This document shows, one piece after another, positions 50,825 through 60,321 of a stretch of 64,000 nt of DNA. This DNA is from Streptomyces bacillaris (GTDB lineage: Bacteria > Actinomycetota > Actinomycetes > Streptomycetales > Streptomycetaceae). Made by a program: the position numbers and the translations under genes. The DNA lies in the NCBI RefSeq assembly GCF_003268675.1, contig NZ_CP029378.1, positions 4,340,001 to 4,404,000 of the forward strand, in the 5' to 3' direction. Each line of letters opens with the position of its first letter. The stretch's first letter is position 1. The notes beneath the pieces were generated by a model. That model worked only from the letters and a program-made list of their open reading frames with translations, was not told the origin of the DNA and ran no database searches.

Positions 50825-53278
50825 ATGGCGGAGTTCTTCACCACCCCAATGGCTGCACCGGCCGCAATGGCTGCACCGACGCAAGAATCCGCACTTTCCG
50901 ACGGGCCCGTCTCCCTCGCGGCGGCGGTCCTCACCGACGACAACCGGCTGATCGTCATCATCGTGGCGGTCGTGGCCGTCGCCGCGCTCGTCGTCGCCCG
51001 GCTGCTGGTGCGCCAGGTCATGGCCGCCGGTGAGGGCACCGAACGGATGAAGGAGATCGCCGCGGCGGTCCAGGAGGGCGCCAACGCCTATCTGGCGCGG
51101 CAACTGCGCACGGTCGGTGTTTTCTCCGTGATCGTGTTCTTCCTGTTGCTGGTGCTGCCGGCCGACAACTGGTCGCAGCGCGCGGGGCGTTCGCTCTTCT
51201 TCCTGGTGGGTGCGCTTTTCTCGGCGGCGACCGGATACATCGGTATGCGGCTCGCCGTACGGAGCAATGTGCGCGTGGCCGCCGCCGCGCGTGAGGCGAC
51301 TCCGGGAGAGGGCGAGCCGGAAAAGGATCTCACCGCCGTCTCGCACCGGGCGACGAAAATCGCCTTCCGTACCGGCGGTGTGGTCGGAATGATCACCGTG
51401 GGGCTCGGGCTCCTCGGCGCCTCCTGTGTGGTTCTCGTCTACGCGGCCGACGCGCCCAAGGTGCTGGAGGGCTTCGGCCTCGGCGCGGCGCTGATCGCCA
51501 TGTTCATGAGGGTCGGTGGCGGCATCTTCACCAAGGCCGCCGATGTGGGCGCCGACCTCGTCGGCAAGGTGGAGCAGGGCATTCCGGAGGACGATCCGCG
51601 CAACGCCGCCACCATCGCCGACAACGTGGGCGACAACGTCGGGGACTGCGCGGGCATGGCCGCCGACCTCTTCGAGTCGTACGCCGTGACGCTCGTCGCC
51701 GCGCTCATCCTGGGCATGGCCGCCTTCGGTGACTCCGGCCTGGCCTTCCCCCTGATGGTCCCGGCGATCGGTGTCGTCACCGCGATGATCGGGATCTTCG
51801 CCGTCGCCCCGCGCCGCGCCGACCGCAGCGGGATGACCGCGATCAACCGGGGCTTCTTCATCTCCGCGGTGGTCTCGCTCGTCCTGGTCGCCGTGGCCGC
51901 GTTCGCCTACCTTCCGTCCTCGTACGCCGAACTCAGCGGGGTCACCGACGAGGCGGTCGCGTCCCATGGCGGTGACCCGCGGGTCTTCGCCCTGGTCGCG
52001 GTGGCCATCGGCATCGTCCTGGCCGCGCTGATCCAGCAGCTCACCGGCTACTTCACCGAGACCAAGCGCCGCCCGGTCCAGGACATCGGCAAGTCCTCCC
52101 TGACCGGCCCGGCGACCGTGGTGCTGGCCGGCATCTCCATCGGCCTGGAGTCGGCCGTCTACACCGCCCTGCTGATCGGCCTCGGCGTCTACGGGGCGTT
52201 CCTGCTGGGCGGTACGTCGATCATGCTGGCGCTCTTCGCGGTGGCGCTCGCCGGGACCGGGCTGCTTACCACGGTCGGCGTCATCGTGGCCATGGACACC
52301 TTCGGACCGGTCTCCGACAACGCCCAGGGCATCGCGGAGATGTCCGGGGACGTCACCGGCGCCGGGGCCCAGGTGCTCACCGACCTGGACGCCGTCGGCA
52401 ACACCACCAAGGCCATCACCAAGGGCATCGCCATCGCCACCGCCGTCCTGGCGGCGGCCGCCCTCTTCGGCTCCTACCGCGACGCCATCGCCACGGCGGT
52501 GGCCGACGTGGGCGCCGGGGCGGGGGAGCTGGGGCTGAGCCTGGACATCTCGCAGCCCAACAACCTGGTCGGCCTGATCCTCGGCGCGGCGGTCGTCTTC
52601 CTCTTCTCCGGGCTGGCCATCAACGCGGTCTCCCGGTCGGCCGGAGCCGTGGTCCACGAGGTCCGGCGGCAGTTCCGCGAGCGCCCCGGGATCATGGACT
52701 ACACGGAGAAGCCGGAGTACGGACGGGTCGTCGACATCTGCACCAAGGACGCCCTGCGCGAGCTGGCCACGCCCGGCCTCCTCGCGGTCCTGGCGCCGAT
52801 CGCGGTCGGCTTCACCCTCGGCGTCGGCGCGCTCGGCTCGTACCTCGCGGGAGCCATCGCCACCGGCACCCTGATGGCGGTCTTCCTCGCCAACTCCGGC
52901 GGTGCCTGGGACAACGCCAAGAAGCTCGTCGAGGACGGGCACTACGGCGGCAAGGGCAGCGACGCCCACGCCGCGACCGTGATCGGTGACACGGTCGGCG
53001 ACCCGTTCAAGGACACGGCGGGCCCGGCGATCAACCCGCTCCTGAAGGTGATGAACCTGGTCGCGCTGCTCATCGCCCCGGCGGTCGTGCAGTTCAGCTA
53101 CGGAACGGACGCGAACCCCTGGGTGCGGGCGGTGGTGGCCGTCTTCGCCATCGCGGTCATCGTCGGCGCGGTGTACGTCTCCAAGCGGCGCGGCATCGCC
53201 GTGGGCGACGACGACAGCGGTGCGCCGGGGGGTGGCGGCCCGTCGCTCCCGTCGCCCGACCCCGCGGCGGCCCCGTGA
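50825..53278 (+). CDS. hppA: membrane-bound H+-translocating pyrophosphatase
   Basis: An 817-residue integral membrane pump starting at ATG 50825 after an ideal AAGGAGG. About 16 helices. Substrate motifs: DVGADLVGKVEQGIPEDDPR (PPi/Mg binding) and NSGGAWDNAKKLVEDG, DAHAATVIGDTVGDPFKD near the C-terminus. The segment VGNTTKAITKGIA has Lys after NTT, typical of K+-independent H+-pumps. It couples pyrophosphate hydrolysis to proton export. The C-terminal tail (PGGGGPSLPSPDPAAAP) is disordered. Confidence 0.96.
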   Translation: MAEFFTTPMAAPAAMAAPTQESALSDGPVSLAAAVLTDDNRLIVIIVAVVAVAALVVARLLVRQVMAAGEGTERMKEIAAAVQEGANAYLARQLRTVGVFSVIVFFLLLVLPADNWSQRAGRSLFFLVGALFSAATGYIGMRLAVRSNVRVAAAAREATPGEGEPEKDLTAVSHRATKIAFRTGGVVGMITVGLGLLGASCVVLVYAADAPKVLEGFGLGAALIAMFMRVGGGIFTKAADVGADLVGKVEQGIPEDDPRNAATIADNVGDNVGDCAGMAADLFESYAVTLVAALILGMAAFGDSGLAFPLMVPAIGVVTAMIGIFAVAPRRADRSGMTAINRGFFISAVVSLVLVAVAAFAYLPSSYAELSGVTDEAVASHGGDPRVFALVAVAIGIVLAALIQQLTGYFTETKRRPVQDIGKSSLTGPATVVLAGISIGLESAVYTALLIGLGVYGAFLLGGTSIMLALFAVALAGTGLLTTVGVIVAMDTFGPVSDNAQGIAEMSGDVTGAGAQVLTDLDAVGNTTKAITKGIAIATAVLAAAALFGSYRDAIATAVADVGAGAGELGLSLDISQPNNLVGLILGAAVVFLFSGLAINAVSRSAGAVVHEVRRQFRERPGIMDYTEKPEYGRVVDICTKDALRELATPGLLAVLAPIAVGFTLGVGALGSYLAGAIATGTLMAVFLANSGGAWDNAKKLVEDGHYGGKGSDAHAATVIGDTVGDPFKDTAGPAINPLLKVMNLVALLIAPAVVQFSYGTDANPWVRAVVAVFAIAVIVGAVYVSKRRGIAVGDDDSGAPGGGGPSLPSPDPAAAP

Positions 53279-53378
53279 GCGGGGTGCGCGGGGACAGGTG
53301 GCTGCGCGGGGGTGGTTACGGAAGGGGATTCGCCGCTTCCGAACCATCCGGGCTCCCCGCGTGACGGGAGGTCACTTG

Positions 53379-53417
53379 GCGGGCGGGCGGCACGTGTTGA
53401 CGTGCCGCCCCGCCCGC
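53379..53417 (+). terminator. terminator of hppA
   Basis: GCGGGCGGGCGGCACG (53379-53394) pairs with 53401-53417 apart from one bulge, loop TGTTGA. Confidence 0.75.
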
Positions 53418-53438
53418 TCGTCTCCCCATCGGGCGGCC

Positions 53439-53487
53439 GGTCCCCATGAGGGGCCCGCACCCGCGAGGCGGGCGCCTCATGGGGACC
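53439..53487. repeat. long inverted repeat
   Basis: GGTCCCCATGAGG (53439-53451) and CCTCATGGGGACC (53475-53487) are perfect complements. The loop itself can pair (CCGC with GCGG), giving an extended stem. It could be a second terminator or an RNA structure. Confidence 0.65.
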
Positions 53488-53660
53488 ACCGTTCCGGTGA
53501 GTGACCGTATGGGCGTCGGATTCCTCGGCGGAGTGGCATCTCCCTCATTTCCCTTGGTGCAAATGGCTTCAAAAGGGGGTGTATCAGATGCCCGGCACCC
53601 GGATGGAGCCCTCCCGGCGTGTAAGTTCCGGGGCCGAGAGCCTTGGAAGGGACCCATCCG

Positions 53661-54308
53661 GTGAACAAGAAGCTTGCGGCCGCCCTGTCCGGCGGTGCGG
53701 TACTCGTACTGACGCTGTCGGGCTGCAGCGACGACAGCGGCGACAAGGTGAACGACTGGGCCAAGAAAGTCTGTGACCAGTTCCAGCCCCAGCTCCAGAA
53801 GATCACCGACGCCAACGCCTCCATCCAGAAGCAGACCGCCGACAACAGCAAGCCCGCTGATGTCCGGGAAGCCGACTCGATCGCCTTCCAGCAGATCTCC
53901 CAGGCGTACAAGGAGCTCGGCGAGGCCGTGGAATCGGCCGGTCCGCCGCCGGTCGACGATGGCGAGACCATGCAGAAGGAGGCCGTGAAGGAGCTCAACG
54001 ACGCCTCCAAGGCCTACGCGGCGCTGAAGGTCAAGGTCGAGGCCATCGAGATCAAGGACCAGGCGAAGTTCGCCGACGGCCTCAAGGGCATCGCCGAGGA
54101 GCTGCACAAGATCAGCACCAACGGTGACCAGGCGCTGAAGAAGCTGGAGTCCGGTGAATTGGGCACGGCGATGTCCAAGCAGAAGGGCTGCCAGAAGTCG
54201 GCGGCCTCGACCGGGCCCGCCAGCCCCGGGGGATCCGCGGCGCCGGACGCGGCAGCCACTCCCTCGGCCTCGGCCTCGGAGGAGAAGTCGGAAGAGAAGA
54301 AGTCGTGA
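53661..54308 (+). CDS. small secreted lipoprotein
   Basis: A 215-residue protein from GTG 53661 with GGAAGGGA upstream. Signal peptide MNKKLAAALSGGAVLVLTLS followed by GCS, i.e. a lipobox LSGC. The mature part is helical and charged (DKVNDWAKKVCDQFQPQLQK, DASKAYAALKVKVEAIEIKD) and ends in a Ser/Ala/Glu/Lys tail. Two further Cys (VCDQF and KGCQK) may form a disulfide. Function unknown; common among streptomycete genes between hppA and topA as recalled. Confidence 0.85.
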   Translation: MNKKLAAALSGGAVLVLTLSGCSDDSGDKVNDWAKKVCDQFQPQLQKITDANASIQKQTADNSKPADVREADSIAFQQISQAYKELGEAVESAGPPPVDDGETMQKEAVKELNDASKAYAALKVKVEAIEIKDQAKFADGLKGIAEELHKISTNGDQALKKLESGELGTAMSKQKGCQKSAASTGPASPGGSAAPDAAATPSASASEEKSEEKKS

Positions 54309-54375
54309 CCTGCGGCCTTCGGGGATCCCCGGCGGTCTGAGGGCCCGAGGGCCGGTGGAACGGTCCTGACGCGGG

Positions 54376-54408
54376 GCGGCCCGGACACCCGGTGGGTGTC
54401 CGGGCCGC
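54376..54408 (+). terminator. terminator of the lipoprotein gene
   Basis: A perfect 15-bp stem, 54376-54390 with 54394-54408, loop GGT. It ends 34 bases before the methyltransferase start. Confidence 0.8.
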
Positions 54409-54442
54409 TGCCGTTGTCAGTGGGACCGGCCACAATGGTCGG

Positions 54443-55981
54443 GTGAGTGAGACCAGCCTTCCCGCACCCGACCACACCGCCACCCTCCGCGAGGCGCTGC
54501 TCGCCGCGGACTTCACCGCCGACGGCCTCCTCGACCGGCTCGGCGCGGCCGCCTACGCCGCGCTCGCCCGCAGCGAGACGGTCCCCGCCCTGCGCGCCAC
54601 CCGGGGAGCGTCGCCGCTCGACACGCTGGTCCGGCTGTTCCTCCTCCAGCGCCCCGTCCCCCAGGAGCAGGCCCGCGCCGCGCTGCCGCTGGAGGAGTGC
54701 GTCCAGGACGGCTGGGCGCGCCTCCAGGACGGCCAGGTCCGCGCCACCGTCGACGTACGGCCGTACGGCGGGCCGGACGGCGAGGACTGGTTCATCGTCT
54801 CCGACCTCGGCTGCGCGGTCGGCGGTGCGGGCGGCATCGGCTCCCGCGAGGAGGGCGTCGTCCTCGGCGTCGGCGGGGCCTCCACCACGCTCGCCTCCAT
54901 CACCGTCCGTACGCCGGTCGCCTCCGCCCTCGACCTCGGTACGGGCTCCGGCATCCAGGCACTGCACGCCGCCCAGCACGCCACCCGGGTCACCGCCACC
55001 GACCTCAACCCCCTTGCCCTGGAGTTCACCCGGCTCACCCTCGCCCTCTCCGGCGCCGCCCCCGCCGACCTCCGCGTGGGCTCGCTCTTCGAGCCGGTCG
55101 GCACCGAGACCTTCGACCTGATCGTCTCCAACCCGCCCTTCGTCATCTCGCCCGGCGCCCGCCTCACCTACCGGGACGGCGGCATGGCCGGTGACGAGCT
55201 GTGCCGCACGCTGGTGCGGCAGGCGGGCGACCATCTCAACGAGGGGGGATACGCCCAGTTCCTCGCCAACTGGGAGCACGTGGAGGGTGAGGAGTGGCAG
55301 GACCGGCTGCGCTCCTGGGTGCCCGCCGGGTGCGATGCCTGGATCGTCCAGCGCGAGGTCCAGGACGTCACGCAGTACGCCGAGCTGTGGCTGCGGGACA
55401 GCGGCGACCACCGCAGCGACCCGGCCGCGTACGCCGAGCGGTACGAGGCCTGGCTCGACGAGTTCGAGGCGCGCGGGACCACGTCCGTCGGCTTCGGGTG
55501 GATCACCCTGCGCCGGTCCGCCGCCGCGGCCGAGGGGCGCCCGTCGATCGTCGTCGAGGAGTGGCCGCACGCCGTGCAGCAGCCGCTGGGCCGGGCGGTG
55601 CAGGAGCACTTCGCCCGCCAGGACTATCTGCGCGACCAGGACGACGCCGCGCTGCTCGCCGGGCACTTCACCCTCGCCGCCGAGGTGGTGCAGGAGCAGG
55701 TGGGCCTGCCCGGGGCGGAGGATCCCGAGCATGTGGTGCTGCGTCAGCACCGAGGGATGATGCGGGCGACCAAGGTGGACGCGGTGGCCGCCGGGTTTGC
55801 CGGAGTGTGCGACGGTTCGCTGCCCGCCGGGCGGATCCTCGACGCCATCGCCCAGCTGATGTCCGAGGACCCGGTGCTCCTGCGCGACCGCACCCCGCAG
55901 GCGATCCGGCTCCTGGTCGAGGAAGGCTTCCTGGAGCCGGTGCCGGTGGCCGGGGCCGTACGGGAGGAGGGGCTCGGCTGA
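54443..55981 (+). CDS. class I methyltransferase, HemK/PrmA-like
   Basis: A 512-residue protein starting at GTG 54443. An N-terminal domain (1-150: GLLDRLGAAAYAALARSETV) precedes the SAM-binding core: VASALDLGTGSGIQALHAAQ (motif I), VTATDLNPLALEFTRLTLAL (motif II) and FDLIVSNPPFVISPGARLTY with the N-P-P-F substrate motif of N-methyltransferases acting on Gln or N6-adenine. A C-terminal winged-helix-like region follows from about 380. Target unknown: protein, rRNA or DNA are all possible. Confidence 0.88.
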   Translation: MSETSLPAPDHTATLREALLAADFTADGLLDRLGAAAYAALARSETVPALRATRGASPLDTLVRLFLLQRPVPQEQARAALPLEECVQDGWARLQDGQVRATVDVRPYGGPDGEDWFIVSDLGCAVGGAGGIGSREEGVVLGVGGASTTLASITVRTPVASALDLGTGSGIQALHAAQHATRVTATDLNPLALEFTRLTLALSGAAPADLRVGSLFEPVGTETFDLIVSNPPFVISPGARLTYRDGGMAGDELCRTLVRQAGDHLNEGGYAQFLANWEHVEGEEWQDRLRSWVPAGCDAWIVQREVQDVTQYAELWLRDSGDHRSDPAAYAERYEAWLDEFEARGTTSVGFGWITLRRSAAAAEGRPSIVVEEWPHAVQQPLGRAVQEHFARQDYLRDQDDAALLAGHFTLAAEVVQEQVGLPGAEDPEHVVLRQHRGMMRATKVDAVAAGFAGVCDGSLPAGRILDAIAQLMSEDPVLLRDRTPQAIRLLVEEGFLEPVPVAGAVREEGLG

Positions 55982-56789
55982 GGGGCCGTCACGGGGGGAA
56001 CGGGCTTTGGGGGGGCGGATATACCGGCCTTCTCCCTCGGTCTCCTGGTGAGTGCGTCCCGTGCGTCCCGTGCGTTCCGAGTGGCCGACGGCTCACCTCT
56101 GTCCGCCGCGTAGCGCGGTGTCCGGACCGGTCGCCGTACGCGTCCACGGCGGCACGGCGGTGATCTCCGGCGAACGCAGGTACGGCCCACCGGGTGCCGG
56201 TCGCCCCGGCCGTGCCGCCGCACTCCGCTCCGGAACGGGCCGACGCTGCCTTGCCCTCCCGACACCCCCTTTACCAGCTCCTTCGCGTCCGCCGCCGTCC
56301 CGTCCCTGTCCGCTCCACTGATTCCGCTACCGGGTTCGCGGGCGGTCCGCCGGGGTCCGTCCCGGTGCTTTTCGCGGCTGTGGGTGGGGGCTCGGTGCCC
56401 GGGGCCGTACCGGGGGAGTCCGGGCCTTGTTCGGGTGACATGCCCCTGACTTCCGGCGTGGCCGGATCCGTACCACGTATGACGTACGGCGATACCGGCG
56501 CGTGCCGTCACCGGCGTGCAGCGCTACCGGGCGCATGCCGACACGGCCCGTGCGGACACCGCCGGGCGGCGACCCCGCCCCATGCACGGCCCCAGGCGCC
56601 GCCCCCGCCACGGCCCCGCCCCCGACCGCCCTCACGGCTTGTGGCAGCCCCGGTACTCCCGGTGGGTGTGTGCTGTTCACCCGGGGTTCGTGTCGGCGAC
56701 GCTCCGGGGTGGCAGCCTCCCTCATGATCGAGCAGTACGACGGCGTGCTCGGGCGGTACGAGAGGGTTCGGAAGGTCGAGAGGTACGAC
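55982..56789. other. long non-coding gap
   Basis: About 808 bases, the longest apparent gap in the window. Frames on both strands are open, as is normal at this GC content, but none has a recognisable domain or plausible start. Repeated CACGGCGG/GCCGTACG-like words occur. It might hold a decayed gene or an RNA; neither can be shown. Confidence 0.35.
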
Positions 56790-56987
56790 ATGGAGAGCGT
56801 CGCAGCAGTCTTCGCGGGCACGGCCTTCGCACTGTTCGGTGCCGCCCTCCTCGTCTGGACCGGGGCGCGCGCCCTGCACCGTGCGCCGGTGCTGCACGGT
56901 GTGAGCCCCATCGCCTCCACCGCACTCACGACCCTCTTCGGCGTACTTTTCCTCGCCCTCGGCGTCTGGTGCTTCACGCTCGTCTGA
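56790..56987 (+). CDS. small two-helix membrane protein
   Basis: A 65-residue protein from ATG 56790 with GAGAGG upstream; ATG 56724 would add 22 residues. Two membrane helices are visible: VAAVFAGTAFALFGAALLVW and ASTALTTLFGVLFLALGVWC, joined by a loop TGARALHRAPVLHGVSP. No known family. The gene lies before topA in the same direction, 281 bases away. Confidence 0.65.
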   Translation: MESVAAVFAGTAFALFGAALLVWTGARALHRAPVLHGVSPIASTALTTLFGVLFLALGVWCFTLV

Positions 56988-57268
56988 CCCCCTCCACCGC
57001 CGGGGCCGCGCACCGGTCCCAGGGCTGCTCGGCGGACACCTCCACCCCTTCCGGATATCCGTGGGCCAGGGCTTCGCACGGCGCGGACCCGACGGTCCGG
57101 GCGGCAGGAATGGCGGAAGTCGGGTTACCGTTCGAGTGGCCGTTGCGGGCTTTTGCCGTTTGACACGGGGGCGGGTTGTACCGTCACACTCCGCAGCGAC
57201 AGCACCGCGGGAAGCGCTTCGGCGCTGCCCGGATGCCCATCGAGTGTCGACCGGAGAGAAGAGCGAAG

Positions 57269-60142
57269 TTGTCCCCGACCAGCGAGACCGCACAGGGCGG
57301 CCGCCGACTCGTCATCGTCGAGTCGCCTGCCAAGGCGAAGACGATCAAGGGCTATCTCGGCCCCGGATACGTCGTCGAGGCGAGCGTCGGGCACATCCGC
57401 GACCTCCCGAACGGCGCGGCCGAGGTCCCGGACGAGTACACCGGCGAGGTCCGCCGCCTCGGCGTGGACGTCGAACACGACTTCCAGCCCATCTACGTCG
57501 TCAACGCCGACAAGAAGGCCCAGGTCAGGAAGCTCAAGCAGCTGCTGGCCGAGTCCGACGAACTCTTCCTCGCCACCGATGAGGACCGCGAGGGCGAAGC
57601 CATCGCGTGGCACCTCCAGGAAGTCCTGCGGCCCAAGGTCCCGGTCCACCGGATGGTCTTCCACGAGATCACCAAGGACGCGATCCGGGCCGCCGTCGCC
57701 AACCCGCGCGAGCTGAACCAGCGCATGGTCGACGCCCAGGAGACCCGCCGTATCCTCGACCGCCTCTACGGCTACGAGGTCTCGCCGGTCCTGTGGAAGA
57801 AGGTCATGCCGAAGCTGTCGGCGGGCCGCGTCCAGTCCGTCGCCACCCGCCTCGTCGTCGAGCGGGAGCGCGAGCGCATCGCCTTCCGCTCCGCCGAGTA
57901 CTGGGACCTGACCGGCACCTTCGCCACCGGCCGTACCGGTGACGCCTCCGACCCCTCGACGCTCACCGCCCGCCTCAGCGCGGTCGACGGCCGCCGGATC
58001 GCCCAGGGCCGCGACTTCGGCCCCGACGGGCAGCTCAAGGCCGGCTCCGCCCAGACGCTGCACCTGGACGAGGCGAACGCCCGCGCCCTGGCCGCCGCGC
58101 TCGCCGACTCCTCCTTCGCGGTCCGGTCCGTCGAGTCGAAGCCGTACCGGCGCTCCCCGTACGCCCCGTTCCGTACGACCACCCTCCAGCAGGAGGCGAG
58201 CCGCAAGCTGGGCTTCGGGGCCAAGGCGACCATGCAGGTGGCGCAGAAGCTGTACGAGAACGGCTTCATCACCTACATGCGTACGGACTCCACGACCCTG
58301 TCCGACACCGCCGTCGCCGCGGCCCGGGCCCAGGTCACGCAGTTGTACGGGGCGAACTACCTCCCCGAGAAGCCGCGTACGTACGCGGGCAAAGTCAAGA
58401 ACGCGCAGGAGGCGCACGAGGCGATCCGCCCCTCCGGCGACCGTTTCCGCACGCCCGCCGAGACCGGCCTCACCGGCGACCAGTTCCGGCTCTACGAGCT
58501 GATCTGGAAGCGGACCGTCGCCTCCCAGATGAAGGACGCCACCGGTAACTCGGTCACCGTCAAGATCGGCGGCCGGGCGAGCGACGGCCGGGACGCCGAG
58601 TTCTCCGCCTCCGGCAAGACGATCACCTTCCACGGCTTCATGAAGGCGTACGTCGAGGGCGCCGACGACCCGAACGCCGAGCTGGACGACCGCGAGCGCC
58701 GGCTGCCGCAGGTCGCCGAGGGTGACGCGCTGACCGCCGACGAGATCACGGTCGACGGGCACGCCACCAAGCCTCCGGCCCGCTACACCGAGGCCTCGCT
58801 GGTCAAGGAGCTGGAAGAGCGCGAGATCGGCCGCCCGTCGACGTACGCCTCGATCATCGGGACCATCCTGGATCGCGGTTACGTCTTCAAGAAGGGCACC
58901 GCGCTCGTCCCGTCCTTCCTCTCCTTCGCCGTGGTCAACCTGCTGGAGAAGCACTTCGGCCGGCTCGTCGACTACGACTTCACCGCCCGCATGGAGGACG
59001 ACCTCGACCGCATCGCGCGGGGCGAGGCCCAGTCCGTGCCGTGGCTGAAGCGTTTCTACTTCGGAGCGGCCGGTTCCGGCGACGACCCGGCCGGTGCGGG
59101 CTCCGCGTCCGACGCGGGCAACGGCGACGGCGACCACCTGGGCGGTCTGAAGGAGCTGGTCACCGACCTCGGCGCGATCGACGCCCGGGAGATCTCCTCC
59201 TTCCCCGTCGGCAACGACATCAAGCTCCGCGTCGGCCGCTACGGCCCGTACATCGAGCGGGGCGAGAAGGACGCCGAGGGCCACCAGCGTGCCGACGTGC
59301 CCGAGGACCTGGCCCCCGACGAGCTGACCGTCGAGCTGGCGGAGGAGCTGCTGGCCAAGCCGAGCGGCGACTTCGAGCTGGGTGCGGATCCGGTCAGCGG
59401 CAACCAGATCATCGCCAAGGACGGCCGCTACGGCCCGTACGTCACCGAGGTGCTGCCCGAGGGGACGCCGAAGACCGGCAAGAACGCGGTGAAGCCGCGG
59501 ACCGCCTCCCTCTTCAAGTCCATGTCCCTGGACACGGTCACCCTGGAGGACGCCCTCAAGCTGATGTCGCTGCCGCGCGTCGTCGGCACGGACGCCGAGG
59601 GCGTGGAGATCACCGCGCAGAACGGCCGCTACGGCCCGTACCTCAAGAAGGGCACCGACTCCCGGTCGCTCACCTCCGAGGAACAGCTCTTCGACATCAC
59701 CCTCGAAGAGGCCCTCGCGATCTACGCCCAGCCCAAGCAGCGCGGCCGGGCCGCGGCCAAGCCGCCGCTGAAGGAGCTGGGCACCGACCCGGTCAGCGAG
59801 CGGCCGGTGGTGGTCAAGGACGGCCGCTTCGGCCCGTACGTCACCGACGGCGAGACCAACGCCACCCTGCGGACCGGTGACAGCGTCGAGGAGATCACGC
59901 CGGAGCGCGGCTACGAGCTGCTCGCCGAGAAGCGCGCCAAGGGACCCGCCAAGAAGAAGACGGCGAAGAAGGCCCCGGCGAAGAAGGCGACGGCCAAGAA
60001 GACGGCCGCGAAGAAGACGGCGGCCACCAAGACCACGGCCGCCAAGAAGACCGCTGCGAAGAAGACGACGACGGCCAAGAAGGCCACGACGGCGGCTAAG
60101 AAGGCTGCCTCTGCTTCTTCTGCTGCTTCTTCGGAGGACTGA
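57269..60142 (+). CDS. topA: DNA topoisomerase I with Lys/Ala-rich C-terminal tail
   Basis: A 957-residue enzyme starting at TTG 57269 (SPTSETAQGGRRLVIVESPA), with GGAGAGAAGAGCG upstream; earlier frame to 57176 lacks resemblance. TOPRIM: LVIVESPAKAKTIKGYLGPG and LFLATDEDREGEAIAWHLQE. Active Tyr in GFITYMRTDSTTL. There are no zinc-binding Cys; instead four TopA_C repeats (each with R-Y-G-P-Y/V) are followed by a tail of AKK/TAKK repeats over the last 60 residues. Such tails raise DNA affinity and processivity in Streptomyces TopA. It relaxes negative supercoils. Confidence 0.96.
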   Translation: MSPTSETAQGGRRLVIVESPAKAKTIKGYLGPGYVVEASVGHIRDLPNGAAEVPDEYTGEVRRLGVDVEHDFQPIYVVNADKKAQVRKLKQLLAESDELFLATDEDREGEAIAWHLQEVLRPKVPVHRMVFHEITKDAIRAAVANPRELNQRMVDAQETRRILDRLYGYEVSPVLWKKVMPKLSAGRVQSVATRLVVERERERIAFRSAEYWDLTGTFATGRTGDASDPSTLTARLSAVDGRRIAQGRDFGPDGQLKAGSAQTLHLDEANARALAAALADSSFAVRSVESKPYRRSPYAPFRTTTLQQEASRKLGFGAKATMQVAQKLYENGFITYMRTDSTTLSDTAVAAARAQVTQLYGANYLPEKPRTYAGKVKNAQEAHEAIRPSGDRFRTPAETGLTGDQFRLYELIWKRTVASQMKDATGNSVTVKIGGRASDGRDAEFSASGKTITFHGFMKAYVEGADDPNAELDDRERRLPQVAEGDALTADEITVDGHATKPPARYTEASLVKELEEREIGRPSTYASIIGTILDRGYVFKKGTALVPSFLSFAVVNLLEKHFGRLVDYDFTARMEDDLDRIARGEAQSVPWLKRFYFGAAGSGDDPAGAGSASDAGNGDGDHLGGLKELVTDLGAIDAREISSFPVGNDIKLRVGRYGPYIERGEKDAEGHQRADVPEDLAPDELTVELAEELLAKPSGDFELGADPVSGNQIIAKDGRYGPYVTEVLPEGTPKTGKNAVKPRTASLFKSMSLDTVTLEDALKLMSLPRVVGTDAEGVEITAQNGRYGPYLKKGTDSRSLTSEEQLFDITLEEALAIYAQPKQRGRAAAKPPLKELGTDPVSERPVVVKDGRFGPYVTDGETNATLRTGDSVEEITPERGYELLAEKRAKGPAKKKTAKKAPAKKATAKKTAAKKTAATKTTAAKKTAAKKTTTAKKATTAAKKAASASSAASSED

Positions 60143-60187
60143 CCGAGGACCGACCGAGGACTGGTCGCTTCGGCCACCGCGTGATCC

Positions 60188-60219
60188 TGCCCGGCACCTG
60201 CCTATAGAGGTGCCGGGCA
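60188..60219 (+). terminator. terminator of topA
   Basis: TGCCCGGCACCT (60188-60199) pairs perfectly with AGGTGCCGGGCA (60208-60219), loop GCCTATAG. Confidence 0.85.
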
Positions 60220-60321
60220 GCGTCACGTCAAGAGGGCGTGGGCGAGTCGGCCGGAAGTGATCTGTGGCCATATGTTCGGACGGGCCGACAGTCACCGTGT
60301 CGCTGCCGATAGGCTGGGCGG

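Larger units (their letters stand above)
53279..53660. other. intergenic after hppA
   Basis: About 382 bases holding two strong hairpins (53379-53417 and 53439-53487) and the promoter of the lipoprotein gene. A less GC-rich patch (53535-53590) may be that promoter. No coding frame. Confidence 0.5.

Noticed and set aside
50780-53347. 855-residue frame antisense to hppA
   Set aside because: Asp/Arg/Gly-rich shadow opposite a fully supported pump.
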